The position numbers were made by a program, and so were the translations under genes. This document shows positions 46,635 to 57,810 of a DNA stretch of 64,000 nucleotides, piece after piece (positions within the stretch are counted from its first letter, which is position 1; the number at the start of each line of letters is the position of its first letter). The stretch spans positions 8,874,407 to 8,938,406 of the forward strand of contig OW028584.1 in NCBI GenBank assembly GCA_932294295.1, written 5' to 3'. Origin of the DNA: Alitta virens (Eukaryota; Annelida; Polychaeta; Phyllodocida; Nereididae). The notes beneath the pieces are model-generated. The model made no database searches. It was not told the origin of the DNA and worked only from the letters and a program-made list of their open reading frames with translations.

Positions 46635-48402
46635 CGTAGTATGGTGTGGTGTCCTTAGTATTTAATTTTTTCAATTTAGTATTTCGTTTTTTCAATTTAG
46701 TAATTCATTTTTTCTCATGTCCTAAAATGGCTTCTGTAGGATAGTAGAAATTTGGAAAAAATATCTTTTCTTCCTTCTTTTAAAGAGATTCATCAATTTT
46801 TTTCACCAAGCAAACTTATGTACTGTACAGATCCCAATCTCCTATCAGTCATTGACCAATTTTTGTCACAGAACTGAGTATCTGTTCGTTATATATATAT
46901 CTGGCATTGTTTAAGTCTGGTTAAATCGTGTTATAGGTCTGGATGCCAGATATAAAAATTAAGAATTAATGAGGTTACTCTACTCACTTAGTAGGGGGCA
47001 GCAGCAGTCATGTTCAGCCAGGAGCACCACCCAGTGGTTGCTACATGCCTTCCCCCTCTCTATTATTTCATGCTTATTTTGACATCATAAGTCCATGACG
47101 AAATCGACAATGTTTCAAATAGGAAGTAGGCTTATGGCCACTAGTGCAGCTAAGGAGTTTGGAATGTTGCAACTTTTCCATGCAACATGCTAATGACACT
47201 CCTGCCTCACAATAAGCAAATATTCAATATTTTTAATTCTACACATTATGTAGTTGTTCAATACAGTTAGTACATGACATAAACAATAAATGACATAAGC
47301 ATACTGTGGGGGGGGGGGGGGGTGTGCACTAGCTTACTTAAAAGCTGTGAAATTGTGCACACCCCATACATTGTGGGATGAGAGATTATTTCAATACGAT
47401 TGAAATTTTAATTCATTTAATGACAAATAAATAAAGTGAGAGAAAAAATAGATAAATAAAAATGAAGTGCATAATCACACAGTGATATTAATTGCAAAGT
47501 AGTTTTTTTAATGTTTTGTTAAAGGCTTTGATACTAGTGTTTACTTTTTAATGCTCTATTTGCGGGTAACCGTAGACTTGGTGCTTGTCACAGATAACTT
47601 GTATTGTATATGTGTTTGTTGTATGATGTGGTGTCCTTAAATTGTTTCTGTTTCATGTATTGAAGTCATGCTTTGTTAGGCTATTTAACAGTGAGCTTGT
47701 AACGAGATCATATAATTTTAATATTTTACCCTTTTTATAGTATGGTTCTAGTCTGGTCTTTCTTTTGACATTATATATTAACCTGATTTATTTATTTGGT
47801 TGTTTCCTTATACTTCGAAATCCTTGCTTTTCAAATACACTTGTAATTTCGATCGAATTGGTATAATGTTTTTGATCATATTTAAACTATAATTTCCTGC
47901 AGTAACTACATATACTCCATTATAATATCACAATAGGTCATTGTTACGTAATAGGGACCCCCCCTAAACTTATAATATCAGCCAGCTCTGGACTATAGGA
48001 GGCCTTCCAAATGGCCCGGGGGCACTATAATTAAAAAACGATTAAGACCCTTTGATCTCATGATATCACCGCCAAGGACCAGAGTAGGGGTGCATACAGC
48101 CTCAAGGCCCTATAATTAAAAGGTCATTAAGCAGTCAACCTTGTCATGCCTGGGTAAGAACAATAGACTATTGTATTAGATCTCCCACACCCCTTCTTTC
48201 TTTCATTTGACCTCACCGAACCGGTGAACCGCAGAGTTACAAGTATGAACAAGTTCCTATTTCCCTCTCCTTTCTTTTGCATCCACCAGGGGAGGGGTTT
48301 AAGTCCTTCATGCTTCAGTAAATCTGACCTACTCCTTACCAGAGGGCTGTAACCTTCATGCATCAGTAGTTCAGCGCTGCTAACCTTTACAATCCAAACT
48401 AC
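46635..48402. other. Non-coding interval; the left end of the right Polinton probably lies in its last part
   Basis: No supportable gene before 48403. It contains a CTCF-like motif at about 46994-47008 and a G-run at 47308-47322. A minus-strand frame at 48127-48363 has no family features. The Polinton's terminal inverted repeat could begin anywhere from about 47940 to 48400; without the right end it cannot be placed. Confidence 0.4.
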
Positions 48403-48434
48403 AACGTCACTACGTCACTACGTCACTACGCCAC
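48403..48434 (+). promoter_or_regulatory. Four tandem 8-bp CRE-like sites upstream of the PC4-like gene
   Basis: AACGTCAC, TACGTCAC, TACGTCAC and TACGCCAC lie head to tail about 120-155 nt before the ATG at 48556. The same TACGTCA(C) core is tripled in front of the left Polinton polymerase. Between these sites and the ATG is a 5' region of repeated CAGCTACTTAC-like units (about 48477-48550). Confidence 0.5.
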
Positions 48435-48555
48435 TACCTCTCACCCTACGGTAGAACAAGGAGCTCTGACATCTACAGCTTGCTACTTACAGCTACTTTC
48501 GGCTACTTACAACTACTCGCAGCTACTTACACTTACACTTGCAGCTACTACGAAT

Positions 48556-49597
48556 ATGGCTTCAGCTCAACTCAAACAGTCAACAAATTCCGAAGTGATC
48601 AACATGACATGCATCCTCGGAGAGAAGACCAAGGTCACAGCTCATCCCGGAGATAAGTGGAAGGCCGATTACTTCACTTTCTATCGTGTTGCAACCACCA
48701 AGAACGCTTGGCATAGTGTACATCTTTCAAAGAGGGCCTTCGAAAAATTCTGTGAAAATATCGAGAACATCCACGAGGCTGTCAAAAACCACTCCGTGTA
48801 CCAACTCATGCTCAACAAAAAACAGCACGTACTGATCAGCTATTTTAAGAGGGAAGGCCATGACACTCTCTACTGTACTGCCTTTACATCCCACTACCGA
48901 GCAAGAGAACTTGACCAATGACACGGAGATAAACCATGCCAAAACCATCAACTTGTCAACTACAGAGTTTGAAAAACTTAAGGATAGTCTTACAGAGCTT
49001 ATCGAAGTCGTGAGATCTAAGGTGGAAAAACCCGAAGAACAAGAGAGCAGTCTCATACAAGGTTTCAGGTGGAGGGCCAAGGACACCGGAGAACGCTGTG
49101 ACAAGATCTACATCGACTTGCCCCGATGTAAAAAAGATGCCACAGAAGATTACATCAACAAACACAGCGAGCAGATGCAAACCGCTCATATCGGCTTCAG
49201 TACTGAATCTTTCTACGAATACGATACAGTACACATCAACCGCTCTAGCAAATTGGAACTCATCGAACACATGGTTTATCGTACCGTACAAATGGATCTC
49301 CTCGCGATGTCAATCGACATCCGTCTTACCCCTCCAGGTTACCAAGAGGTTGATACAGCCATCCGTGACATGGAGACGAGCTTCATCCGTCAAGTCGTGA
49401 AACAGGCACTTATTCAGCTCAAGTATCGCAATGTATACTTGGCCAACGAACTGATTGACATTTTCTTTTACACTCGAGGGATTGATCTAGTGAAAGAGAC
49501 TCTCATGAGACATAAAGTCTCACCCTCTTGTCTACCATACGCTCGTCTACTCGATGGTAGCTACCAAGTTATAACTGAGAGTATGAAAACTCTTTGA
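48556..49597 (+). pseudogene. Polinton PC4-like putative ssDNA-binding protein, frameshifted
   Basis: Two overlapping open frames look like one broken gene: 48556-48921 (121 residues) and 48860-49597 (245 residues). The first contains KWKADYFTFYR and VHLSKRAFEKFCENI; the second contains INLSTTEFEKLKDSLTELI. Both resemble the end of the PC4-type fold (a beta strand, then ISLT..QW..L) that Polintons and adintoviruses encode, so two tandem PC4-like modules are suggested. A frame change is needed around 48880-48920. The C-terminal ~150 residues are helical and unrecognised. AATAAA at 49622-49627 is a likely polyadenylation signal. The role would be ssDNA binding in replication or transcription. 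Similarity is weak and seen by eye only; alternatively these are two separate overlapping genes. Confidence 0.5.
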
Positions 49598-49627
49598 ATG
49601 TGTAAACAAAAAAATATTCTCAATAAA

Positions 49628-50223
49628 ATGAAGAGGAAAATCCTCGTTTAAAAATGGAATTATTTTGTTGCATTTCTCTGTCAATTTAAAAATGGAATTA
49701 TTTTATTGTATTCCTCTGTCAAATAGAGTAACTAATATCCTCTACATGATAATATATTATATTATCTCCAAGAAATGAAAACCATTAAGACATTATTGAA
49801 TTATAATTTTCAATAAGAAGTTATTATTATAATCATGGTAAAGATAAAAAAATAAAAAAAACATAATGCACAATTAAAAACAACACTGATTCTACAAAGA
49901 TATACACGAAAAAACAAATAACTAAGGTCAATTTATGCTACCAATATTCACAACATCAGAGTTCTACAAACTATCACACTCGCATTACTACATCTCATCA
50001 CACTATCCTTATCGTAATAAGCTTTACAGAAAACAAGAAAAATATCACAACAAATACAGGGTATAACATTAGGTATTAATTATACACAAAACAATTTTCA
50101 CATCATTGACTTCACACATTATACTAGGGTTATCACAAAACAATTTTCACATCATTGATATCACAGATTATACTTCAGCTATCACAATAAGGTTTGAACA
50201 GATTAATATCACAGTTAATTTTT
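49628..50223. other. Non-coding Polinton interior with short tandem repeats
   Basis: AT-rich. A ~45-bp unit (TTTAAAAATGGAATTATTTT) is doubled at about 49645-49725, and a ~57-bp unit (CACAAAACAATTTTCACATCATTGA) at about 50085-50190. No gene is seen. Confidence 0.5.
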
Positions 50224-50227
50224 TTAA

Positions 50228-52040
50228 AGGGGAACTAATGGAAGATTGTAAGTTAATTTCAAAAGTTCAATTAGATGTTAAATAATACATTGCAATGAAA
50301 GGAAATGTCTTAAACTATGGTTTGATATGATTTCAAGCCAATTAAAAATGCAATTTGCACCAAACGCCAACATGATGGGGGCCGCCATTATTGCACACGG
50401 CACGCAAGACAGTGACGTCACTTATGTCCTAAATCAAGAACAGCTAGGCCATTTATGCATTCAGCCATATGAATCAATTCAATCCTGTTGATTACAAGCC
50501 GTTGCATTGTTCATTGCAATTATCAAGAACAGATAGCACAACAACATAAAGGGTGTTAATTGTAATTTTTTGGGAATACAGCATAATTATTGCATTGATT
50601 GCAATGAGCAATTTGTATCTAAGAATAGGTTTATATGCATGGGTGAATAATAGTTTGTATCACTATATTTCTGAACATATTTTTGCAAGAGAACAGAATT
50701 GGAATACTGCTTTGCTTTGTAAATGAAATATGTTACATAATATTTTGGGGCAGTGTGCAGTATTATTTATAGTATAAATATATTTCATAGTATTTATATT
50801 TGGTGTGTATGTAGTGTTAGTGGGGTTGTTTTAAAGGCAGTACCTCCTTCTTTACCAAGATTAATATATATTAATTACCAAATTGTGCTTATTTCAATTG
50901 TATGTTGGTTGCATTGCTAGATACATTTAATATAGGCCTACCAGTTTAAAATAAAATATAATATCAAAAACTCATTTTCAACAAAACATTGTCCAATACA
51001 CCACCTTTTTTTTAAAGCTTCACTAATAAACAGTAGACGAATGATAGATCTATAGATTTATTTGACAACATAATACTTTTTTCGTGTATGCATACAAGCT
51101 GAAATCTAATACAATGTAAACTGCTCTAAATTACTAAAAATTAATTTAATTGGTACTCAGTTATCCAAACATTCAGTAGTTGTATTACATAGCAGGATAA
51201 TTGATAGCTGTTTCTCTGATAATTTTATATTGTCAATTCGGCTGGCTGCTTTGAAATCTGTGAGACCATCCAGTACCACCCAGTACATTCATACACAAAA
51301 TATATTTGATGTCACAATCACAATTAAGAACTGATCCCTGTTGTAAACTTTTTATTAAATTTGCAATTTGTTTGCCATACTTTCATTTTCATCCCATCAT
51401 TATTTCTTATATTTTGATCTTGTTATTTATCTATAAATGTATTTTATTAATTTTTTATTTCTTATTTTAATTTTATTAAATAATATTATAATATTTTTTA
51501 AATAGGAGTTTAAAGGGGGCATCCTTGTTAGCGTTTTTTAAAATAGAACTTTATTAGTGGATGTCTCCTGACCAAAAAAAAGTTTATTTTGACCTTTTTT
51601 TATTTTATTTTATTATTTACTGCTTATTGTTGTTCCTTGTAATTTGCTGCTTTTGTTTGTTTTATTTAATTTGGTCTAATAAATTCTCTTTCTCTCTCTC
51701 TCTCTAATTGCATTGTCAAACAGTTCAATGGCAATTACTTGACACTCAGTAAGAACTGCTCTGAAAGTGCAATTAACTGTATCTAAAACTGTTGTTGACA
51801 GTTGTTCTCACCAGTTGATTGCAATGCCGAGATCTATAGTACAACAGTGACGTATTTCAGGTCAGTGCAAAACACCGGGAAAGTAAAAAATGGCGGCCTC
51901 CGTAGTTCACAAAACGGAGCTAATAAATGAAGGATATTTCATTACCATTGCACATATACAAGTTATGAATAGTATGGAATTGTTTCTATGGACCCAAGCT
52001 ATCATCTGAGAGGTAAAGTGCAAAAGGGGTTAGTTCCCCT
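50228..52040. mobile_element. Kolobok-like non-autonomous DNA transposon, copy 2 (1,813 bp), core inverted
   Basis: Same termini (AGGGGAACTAA and TTAGTTCCCCT) and TTAA flanks (50224-50227, 52041-52044) as the copy at 38428. Both ends align collinearly with copy 1, but the core is its reverse complement: 50555-50700 matches the opposite strand of about 40380-40650. It has inserted within the right Polinton, between the PC4-like gene and the polymerase. No transposase. Confidence 0.75.
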
Positions 52041-52044
52041 TTAA

Positions 52045-52354
52045 ATATATATATATATATATATATAAATATATGTATATTGACTAGATCTAACTGAGCA
52101 CTTGAGGAGTTGAGGAGTTAGGTTAACCTAGGGGGAAAGAAGTAAGTGTAAGGGAATAATAAAATATTACTGCAAGATATATATATATAGTAAAAACAAC
52201 AAAATACAAAAAAAAAGAAGGGGGAAATGGATGTCAAACATTAATACCCGAAAGGTAATGTGTCAAAGGTCTTAGGGACTAACTGACGTTTACTGTACGT
52301 GACTCTGTACCTTTTAATCTCCTCCCTGTTAAAGAGACGGAATCTGGCCTTATC
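52045..52354. other. Non-coding gap before the polymerase 3' end
   Basis: About 300 bp with (AT)n runs directly beside the transposon insertion. It is followed by the 3' region of the minus-strand polymerase. No gene. Confidence 0.5.
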
Positions 52355-55300
52355 TCAAGCAATTTTTGTATATCTCACGGATACGAAGGGGTCTTGGTCC
52401 TCTGGTAAAGGATGATTGTCAGGGTCGGCCCAAAAGAGTACCAATGAAGCTATACTCTCAAAGTCCAGCTTCAGAGCATTTTCATGGTTCAGAGTGAAAC
52501 CTTTAAGCTTAACCATACGCCCATCCAAGTTTGTTATAAAAGCGTACGATTTGGGCCCACTGCTGACAAATCTGGTAATGTGCTCACCGGCCTTTAACTC
52601 ATTAGTCCATTGACCAAGATGATCCCCCATATCCGGAGAGTACTCTGCTACACGATCATCGTACTCATAAACCACAGAGTCGGTATCAAAATAGAGCACA
52701 CGTCTCCCTAGACCCAGTAACACATTGTATAACCGCCGCCTCACATTAGACGTGGTGAATGCCGCTACGAAGACATTGACGTGAGACATTTCTGGTAGAA
52801 ACCCTTCAGAATTGTCGTACTGTACAAGGCAGCGGTCTCGAGCGATAACGTGGACATCCCTAGGCTTTAGAGAAGGATTAAGTAATATTTTGAAAAGGTC
52901 AACCCCGCTACCCACTAATTTGTGTATTCTATGATTATTAGACTCCCCGAACTTACCCCAGAAACTATTTAACAAAAGTTTATTAGTGGCCCTCTTCCCC
53001 GAATTGTATTTAATCGAGCCCGTCTAGGACAACCCCTTCAACTTCCTCATACTAGGATACATACGTATCTTGTTCAGCTCTGGTCATATCAGACGAGGGC
53101 CAACCCGAGGCCTCCTGTTTACCCTTGAGGAACATGTTTACATACTCTGTAAACAGACCAGAGTCCTCAACATCTCGATCGTACTTTGCTCGTTCCTCAA
53201 AGTGGTAAACTTCGTACAGGCGTATAATCGCGTACCCTACGTTTAAGGCATCTTCCAGATCTACAGTAGTCCATGTACCCACCAGGTCCCTCTCATCGTT
53301 AGTACACCTACACTTGGTAGGTGAGTTTTCTCTGGCACACTTAGCGCAAAGAGGGAACAGGAGTTTCCCGTTACACCTGACGGGTAAACACGGATGGTAT
53401 AGTCCTCGCGGAGGCCTAACGCGGGCCTGTATCAAACCAAAATACTGGCTTATGTCAGTGCCCTCAGGGTTACATTTTACCTCGGGTATACCCACGGGGA
53501 AGACATCATTCTTGAGAACCATAGGGTAAAGCGAACAAATGTCCACGTACCCTATCTTCTTACCATTCTTGGCCTCGTGGTAAAGCTTCATTGCATTTGT
53601 GCTACCTCCGTAAAAACTCTGGCGAGGATCCAGACGAGGGAGTAAGTCTAGTTCTTCCGAGAGGATCTGCAGGTGGGGTTCTTCCCGGAGTCTGTTTCTG
53701 AACTCGCACTCCCAGATCACTCTCACCTCTAGATTGAGTTCTTCTCTCAGATATCTTAGTCTGCTCATGGTTTGACCGTAGAGAGAATCCATACTCTCTC
53801 CAGTGTGAGGATGTTTCACTCGTACTTCCTCACTGACGTGACCGTAGCACTGTCTACACCCATGGTACACACACCCCAGGAACTCCCAGGCTGTTTCCCT
53901 CCCTGTCTGTTGATTACAGTGGTAGCCGTCCAACTTAAGCCAGCCTTTACCCGACTTGGTGCGAACACGATGCTCTCCTCCGTTTCTAGCGTGCTGAATA
54001 AGCACATTCAAACGGCGAGTCTCGTGCTCAAGCCAGAGGATGGACGAACGACTATGGGTGTCTAATCCACCGAATCCGCAAGCGGGCATACGGGCCAAAG
54101 GTGTGGAAGCAAAAGTCCTACTCTTGATTTCGACAGAAGTAGGATCAATGGCCCCTCCCTCTTGGTCTACCAGCCTCATGTTTTCATTCTTGAGGTAGCC
54201 CGTGACGGTACGACCGTCAGCCAACTCTACATTGTACTTCTCTGTAAGGAAAAGGTACCTGTAGGTGACCATGCACACGCTTGCTAGGGTGTTATATTGA
54301 AACGGGTCTACGCCTACTCTCTTCGTGATTCTCTCACCTCCCTCCCCCACATCAATCACATCTTCCCGTGAGGTTATTGACAGCAGCCAATTCCGGAACT
54401 CATTACAACTTTCATGTAGGATGTGAACGTCATCCTCGCAATAAGCATGAATTTCCTTTCGGAAATCAAACTGCCTCCCCCTCTGCTGCTTGTACCAGTG
54501 AAGGAACTCTTCACTAACCTTGGGTTTCATCGTGTTAACCCCATAGCATTAGGGATGAGGCATAGGGCCTACGAAGTTCCACATGTTCTTTTGATTAAAG
54601 AAAACTGGAAAATATCCTTTGCGGACATCCTTTAATCCAAATATACCAGGCATCTGCGCCAGTGGGAAGGTGAGGAAGTTCAGTGTGTCGATGACCCTAA
54701 ACTTCCCCGTGTCAATACTGACAATCTTGCTTCCCCTGTAAATCACCTTGGGCATCTTTGTTACCGTCTCGAAGATGTACTTCACGATGAAGTAACAAGC
54801 GTACGCCTGCCCATTGTGAAACAGGAGGGTGTAGCCTTCAAATTCCTTGGAGAAGACGAAGTCGCAAAAGTCTGCGGCAGCTTCATCCCCGAAGAAATCA
54901 GCGGCCCTCCTCCCGCACTCATTACTAGCCATACATACCATACGGAGATCATCTCCCCGTCGACATTTGTCTAGCTGTGAGCGACAGTTGACGCAGGCAT
55001 TACCGCAGTGAGCGCAACGAGGATTCTCACGAAAACTCGTACTCTCACAGTGATGACATTGCCAATGCACTACGGCCAAATTAGGCAAGTGCTGAGCCCC
55101 TGTAGGATCTGCCTCAAAATCGGCGATCATATATTTAGAGGAAATTGCTTTAGGTTTCTTTTGGCGGATGTAGCAAAAGTGAACACCTGTCACTTGTTGA
55201 TTGCACACATTACACTCCCTGTAACCGCAGCGGTGGTCTAAACTTGGACGATAAAAAACATTACAGTGAGGGCAACGATGAGAACTGGAACACACACTAT

Positions 55301-57125
55301 TCTGTATGTGACGATCATAACAGGCTTGAGATTTTAAATCCCTTTTACACTTAAGACAGCTCCTTTCTTCCCCCTCTATGATTACACAATCATCCCCCCT
55401 ACACAAAATACACTGTCCACAACCCTTATGACCCTTACTCTTATCATAGCATGTCAGGCACTTATGACAAAACCCTGAGGACCCCAATACCATTTCTATA
55501 CTCATGATAGGGTGGGAGTGGCCTGGATTATTCCTGAGAGGATGTTTCACGTACAGTTAATAGATCGTTCTCTGTCTCTCCTCGCTACCCACGTACATCG
55601 GTTTATCTACTATACCGTGTCTGAACACGATAATTTGAGAGTTGGTGACGCGTTCAAAAGCTACAATATCCTCAAACGAAGGGATGTAATTGAGCTGGAA
55701 ACCAGCATTAAGATGCAATTGACGGGCTTCACGGGTCTGGACCTTCCTCCGAGTGTTCTGCAGCTGAGTGAGCCTCGATTGGGCATTTCTCCACTCAACC
55801 GGACTCTTTTCTCTATCTATCTTCTGAAGGTTCAGTTTAGCCAGAGCAACGACAACAGATCTGGCCAGACACAGGTTATCATTATTCACAATCTTAGTAA
55901 TGCCTCTGGAACACTTTAGACGGTCATCCTCCGTGAAGAGACCCTCCATACCCGGTCTTCTTCCGGCTCCCCTAGGATTTCGGATGACTGCCACATGAAT
56001 TTCCATGGGCTCATCCAAGAAGAGGTCTTCATCCGATTGAAGGATTTCCTCCAAGTGAGCTAAGATCGGTTCAAGGGTCAAGTCCCTTAGAGGTATTAGC
56101 CCTATACCCTGAGGACTGTAGAATGTCGCATTGGTGATGAAGAATCTCACCAGATCCGCCTGATCATAACTATTCCTAAGTCTATCTACTATCCCTCCTA
56201 ACAGTTCGGCTAAATCCGTAAAAATACTTGCGAGAGTTCTATTTTCCCAAGACTGGTCAAAATATACTTTATATATGCTCTCCCTAACCACTCCATCAGC
56301 AAACTCCCTATCATTACGCCGAATTTCCATATTTCTATAAAAGTTGACGGCGTAATTCGGACCTGCAAACAACATACCATCCTCAAAGTCCATATTGTCT
56401 AAAACACCATCAGGAAACATGGGGTTACCTTCCTCATCCTCCTGCTGAACCTGTTGAACTTGTTGAATATCATCCTCCTCCTCCTCCTCCTCCTCCATGA
56501 ATTGTAGGGGGCTATCATGACCTCGTGGGGACTGAGGAGGAGTACTTAGACTGTCACTCAGGTCACTAAGGTCACTGTCTCCACCATCGCCTATACAGTT
56601 ATTCCTGTAAATGAGGGAGACCAGTTTCCCAAAGTCCTCATCCATGACAAATTCCTGTGAGGAAACTTCCTTCAACTCTCCTCCTGACAACCTCCCCATG
56701 ATATCCATTGCCTCCCTTTCAAATGAATAATAAAAAAAATATATATTAATTTTCATTTCATATCGCTCTGATAGGTAATGAGTGTGTAATGTTAAAAAAT
56801 AATGCTTAGGGAATGCATAATTACCTACCTGTAATCCAGTTTGGGTAGCTTGTCTAGGAAATCCGTCACTGAAGATCCTGGTGGTTTACGTATTCCCGAT
56901 GGACCGGCTACGGGTTCATTAACTTGTAGACCAGAGGGACCCGGTAAAGGACTATGTACGGACTGGTTAACTGCCGGGACTACCGGTACTGCCTGGACTA
57001 CCTGTACTGTCGGGACTGCTGGGGCTGCCGGGACTGCTGGGACTGCCGGGACTACCGGGACTGCGGGGACTGCGGGGACTGCTGGTACATTTTCATGGTT
57101 ATCAACCGATACATTTGCCACTCCC
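52355..57125 (-). pseudogene. Polinton protein-primed DNA polymerase B (right element), decayed
   Basis: Minus-strand pieces at 57125-56829, 56715-55557, 55556-54549, 54548-53052 and 52975-52355 make up a nearly full Polinton pPolB. Order: Pro/Val/Ala-repeat N terminus, acidic region, OTU-like domain (NNDNLCLARSV, Cys nucleophile), Cys/His zinc fingers, Exo I (ADFEAD), Exo II (HNGQAYACYF, Ala where Asp is expected), Exo III (YCEDDVHIL), then palm motifs DICSLYP, KQEASGWP and YFDTDS. Three in-frame stops interrupt otherwise matching sequence: TAA 55557-55559, TAA 54549-54551, TAG 53052-53054. A frameshift lies at about 53015-53020, between motifs B and C. One clear in-frame intron (56716-56828) is present. 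Catalytic polymerase residues are intact, but no full-length product is possible without readthrough. Confidence 0.9.
56716..56828 (-). other. Intron in the right Polinton polymerase gene
   Basis: 113-nt GT-AG intron. The donor is ACAG|GTAGGT (G at 56828); the acceptor is TTTGAAAG|G (G at 56716) after a T-rich tract. Phase 2 on both sides keeps the reading frame. It lies more than 100 codons further upstream in the protein than the intron of the left element, so the two positions are not homologous. Confidence 0.8.
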
Positions 57126-57221
57126 CTGTTATTGAGAAAAAATAATATAAAAATAAATAGAGAGTCATTTATACTTCGTATTTATAAAAGAAAGAAAATA
57201 ACAATGTCAAATGATACTCAC
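57126..57221 (-). other. Probable 5' intron of the right Polinton polymerase; start codon formed across the junction
   Basis: 96 nt with a perfect donor core (GTGAGT from 57221) and acceptor TTTTCTCAATAACAG (last G at 57126). The upstream exon ends in AT and the downstream exon begins with G, so splicing would create an ATG in frame with the polymerase N terminus. Unspliced DNA has only a GTG at 57121 there, and the same frame upstream has a stop. Inferred from splice consensus and frame. Confidence 0.5.
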
Positions 57222-57222
57222 A

Positions 57223-57769
57223 TGTTCACGAGAAGACGTTAGCCTCAGCATCGATGTCACGTTCGCCACCCTCTCTCTTCCTTTTAGCCGACAATGCTCT
57301 GGCTATTCTACTGAGCTCGATGTGCTTTTTAACGTGAAAGGCTAATTGCTCATGGACTTTCAAAAGTAACCAATAAAACATAATTAACACGGGGTTCTTG
57401 AGGAGGCTTGGAGAGGTGGAGGGGGAAAAAATGAAATGACAAAACAAATTTTATTTTTTTATGTACAAATTCTTTAAGCATCCCTACCCTGCTAAGAGCG
57501 AGCTCCGAAGAAACCAGCTCCTCATCATCAACGTCATCAACGTCATCAACCTCCATAGCCGCTGAGGCCGTAGCCGCGGGCGTCACTGCCGTCACTGCCG
57601 TTGCGGTTGTCATGGCCATTGTCGTAACCGTTGAAGCCATTACAGGGGCAGACTCAACTGTTGTATCCCCTGTATCCTCGAGCTGTGTACCATTCGAAGA
57701 GCTCTCTCCCCTCTGAGAAGAACACAGCTGCCTGAGAAGCCGTAGTTCGCGTATGAGATCATCGGCCAT
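57223..57769 (-). CDS. Hypothetical Polinton protein, possibly two exons
   Basis: An ATG at 57769 opens a frame of 139 residues (MADDLIRELRLLRQLC...), with a Thr/Ala/Val-rich middle and an acidic DDVDDVDDEE stretch. A second frame nearby (to the stop at about 57226) encodes KVHEQLAFHVKKHIELSRIA and a basic KRKRE motif like a nuclear signal. A phase-0 intron between GTAGGG (about 57489) and CCTCAAG (about 57395) would link them, but this is uncertain. It is the first gene on the minus strand, divergent from the ATPase with 41 bp between the ATGs. Function not recognised. Confidence 0.4.
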
Positions 57770-57810
57770 TCTGAAAAGAAGAAAAAATCAAAATATTAAA
57801 AAAAAGAAAT
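57770..57810. promoter_or_regulatory. 41-bp divergent intergenic region
   Basis: An A-rich gap between the minus-strand ATG at 57769 and the plus-strand ATG at 57811. If both start codons are right, the promoters must overlap the coding regions or be shared. No TATA box is clear. Confidence 0.4.

Noticed and set aside
48127..48363. 78-residue minus-strand frame at the Polinton left side
   Set aside because: No family features, and it overlaps short direct repeats around CATGAAGG.
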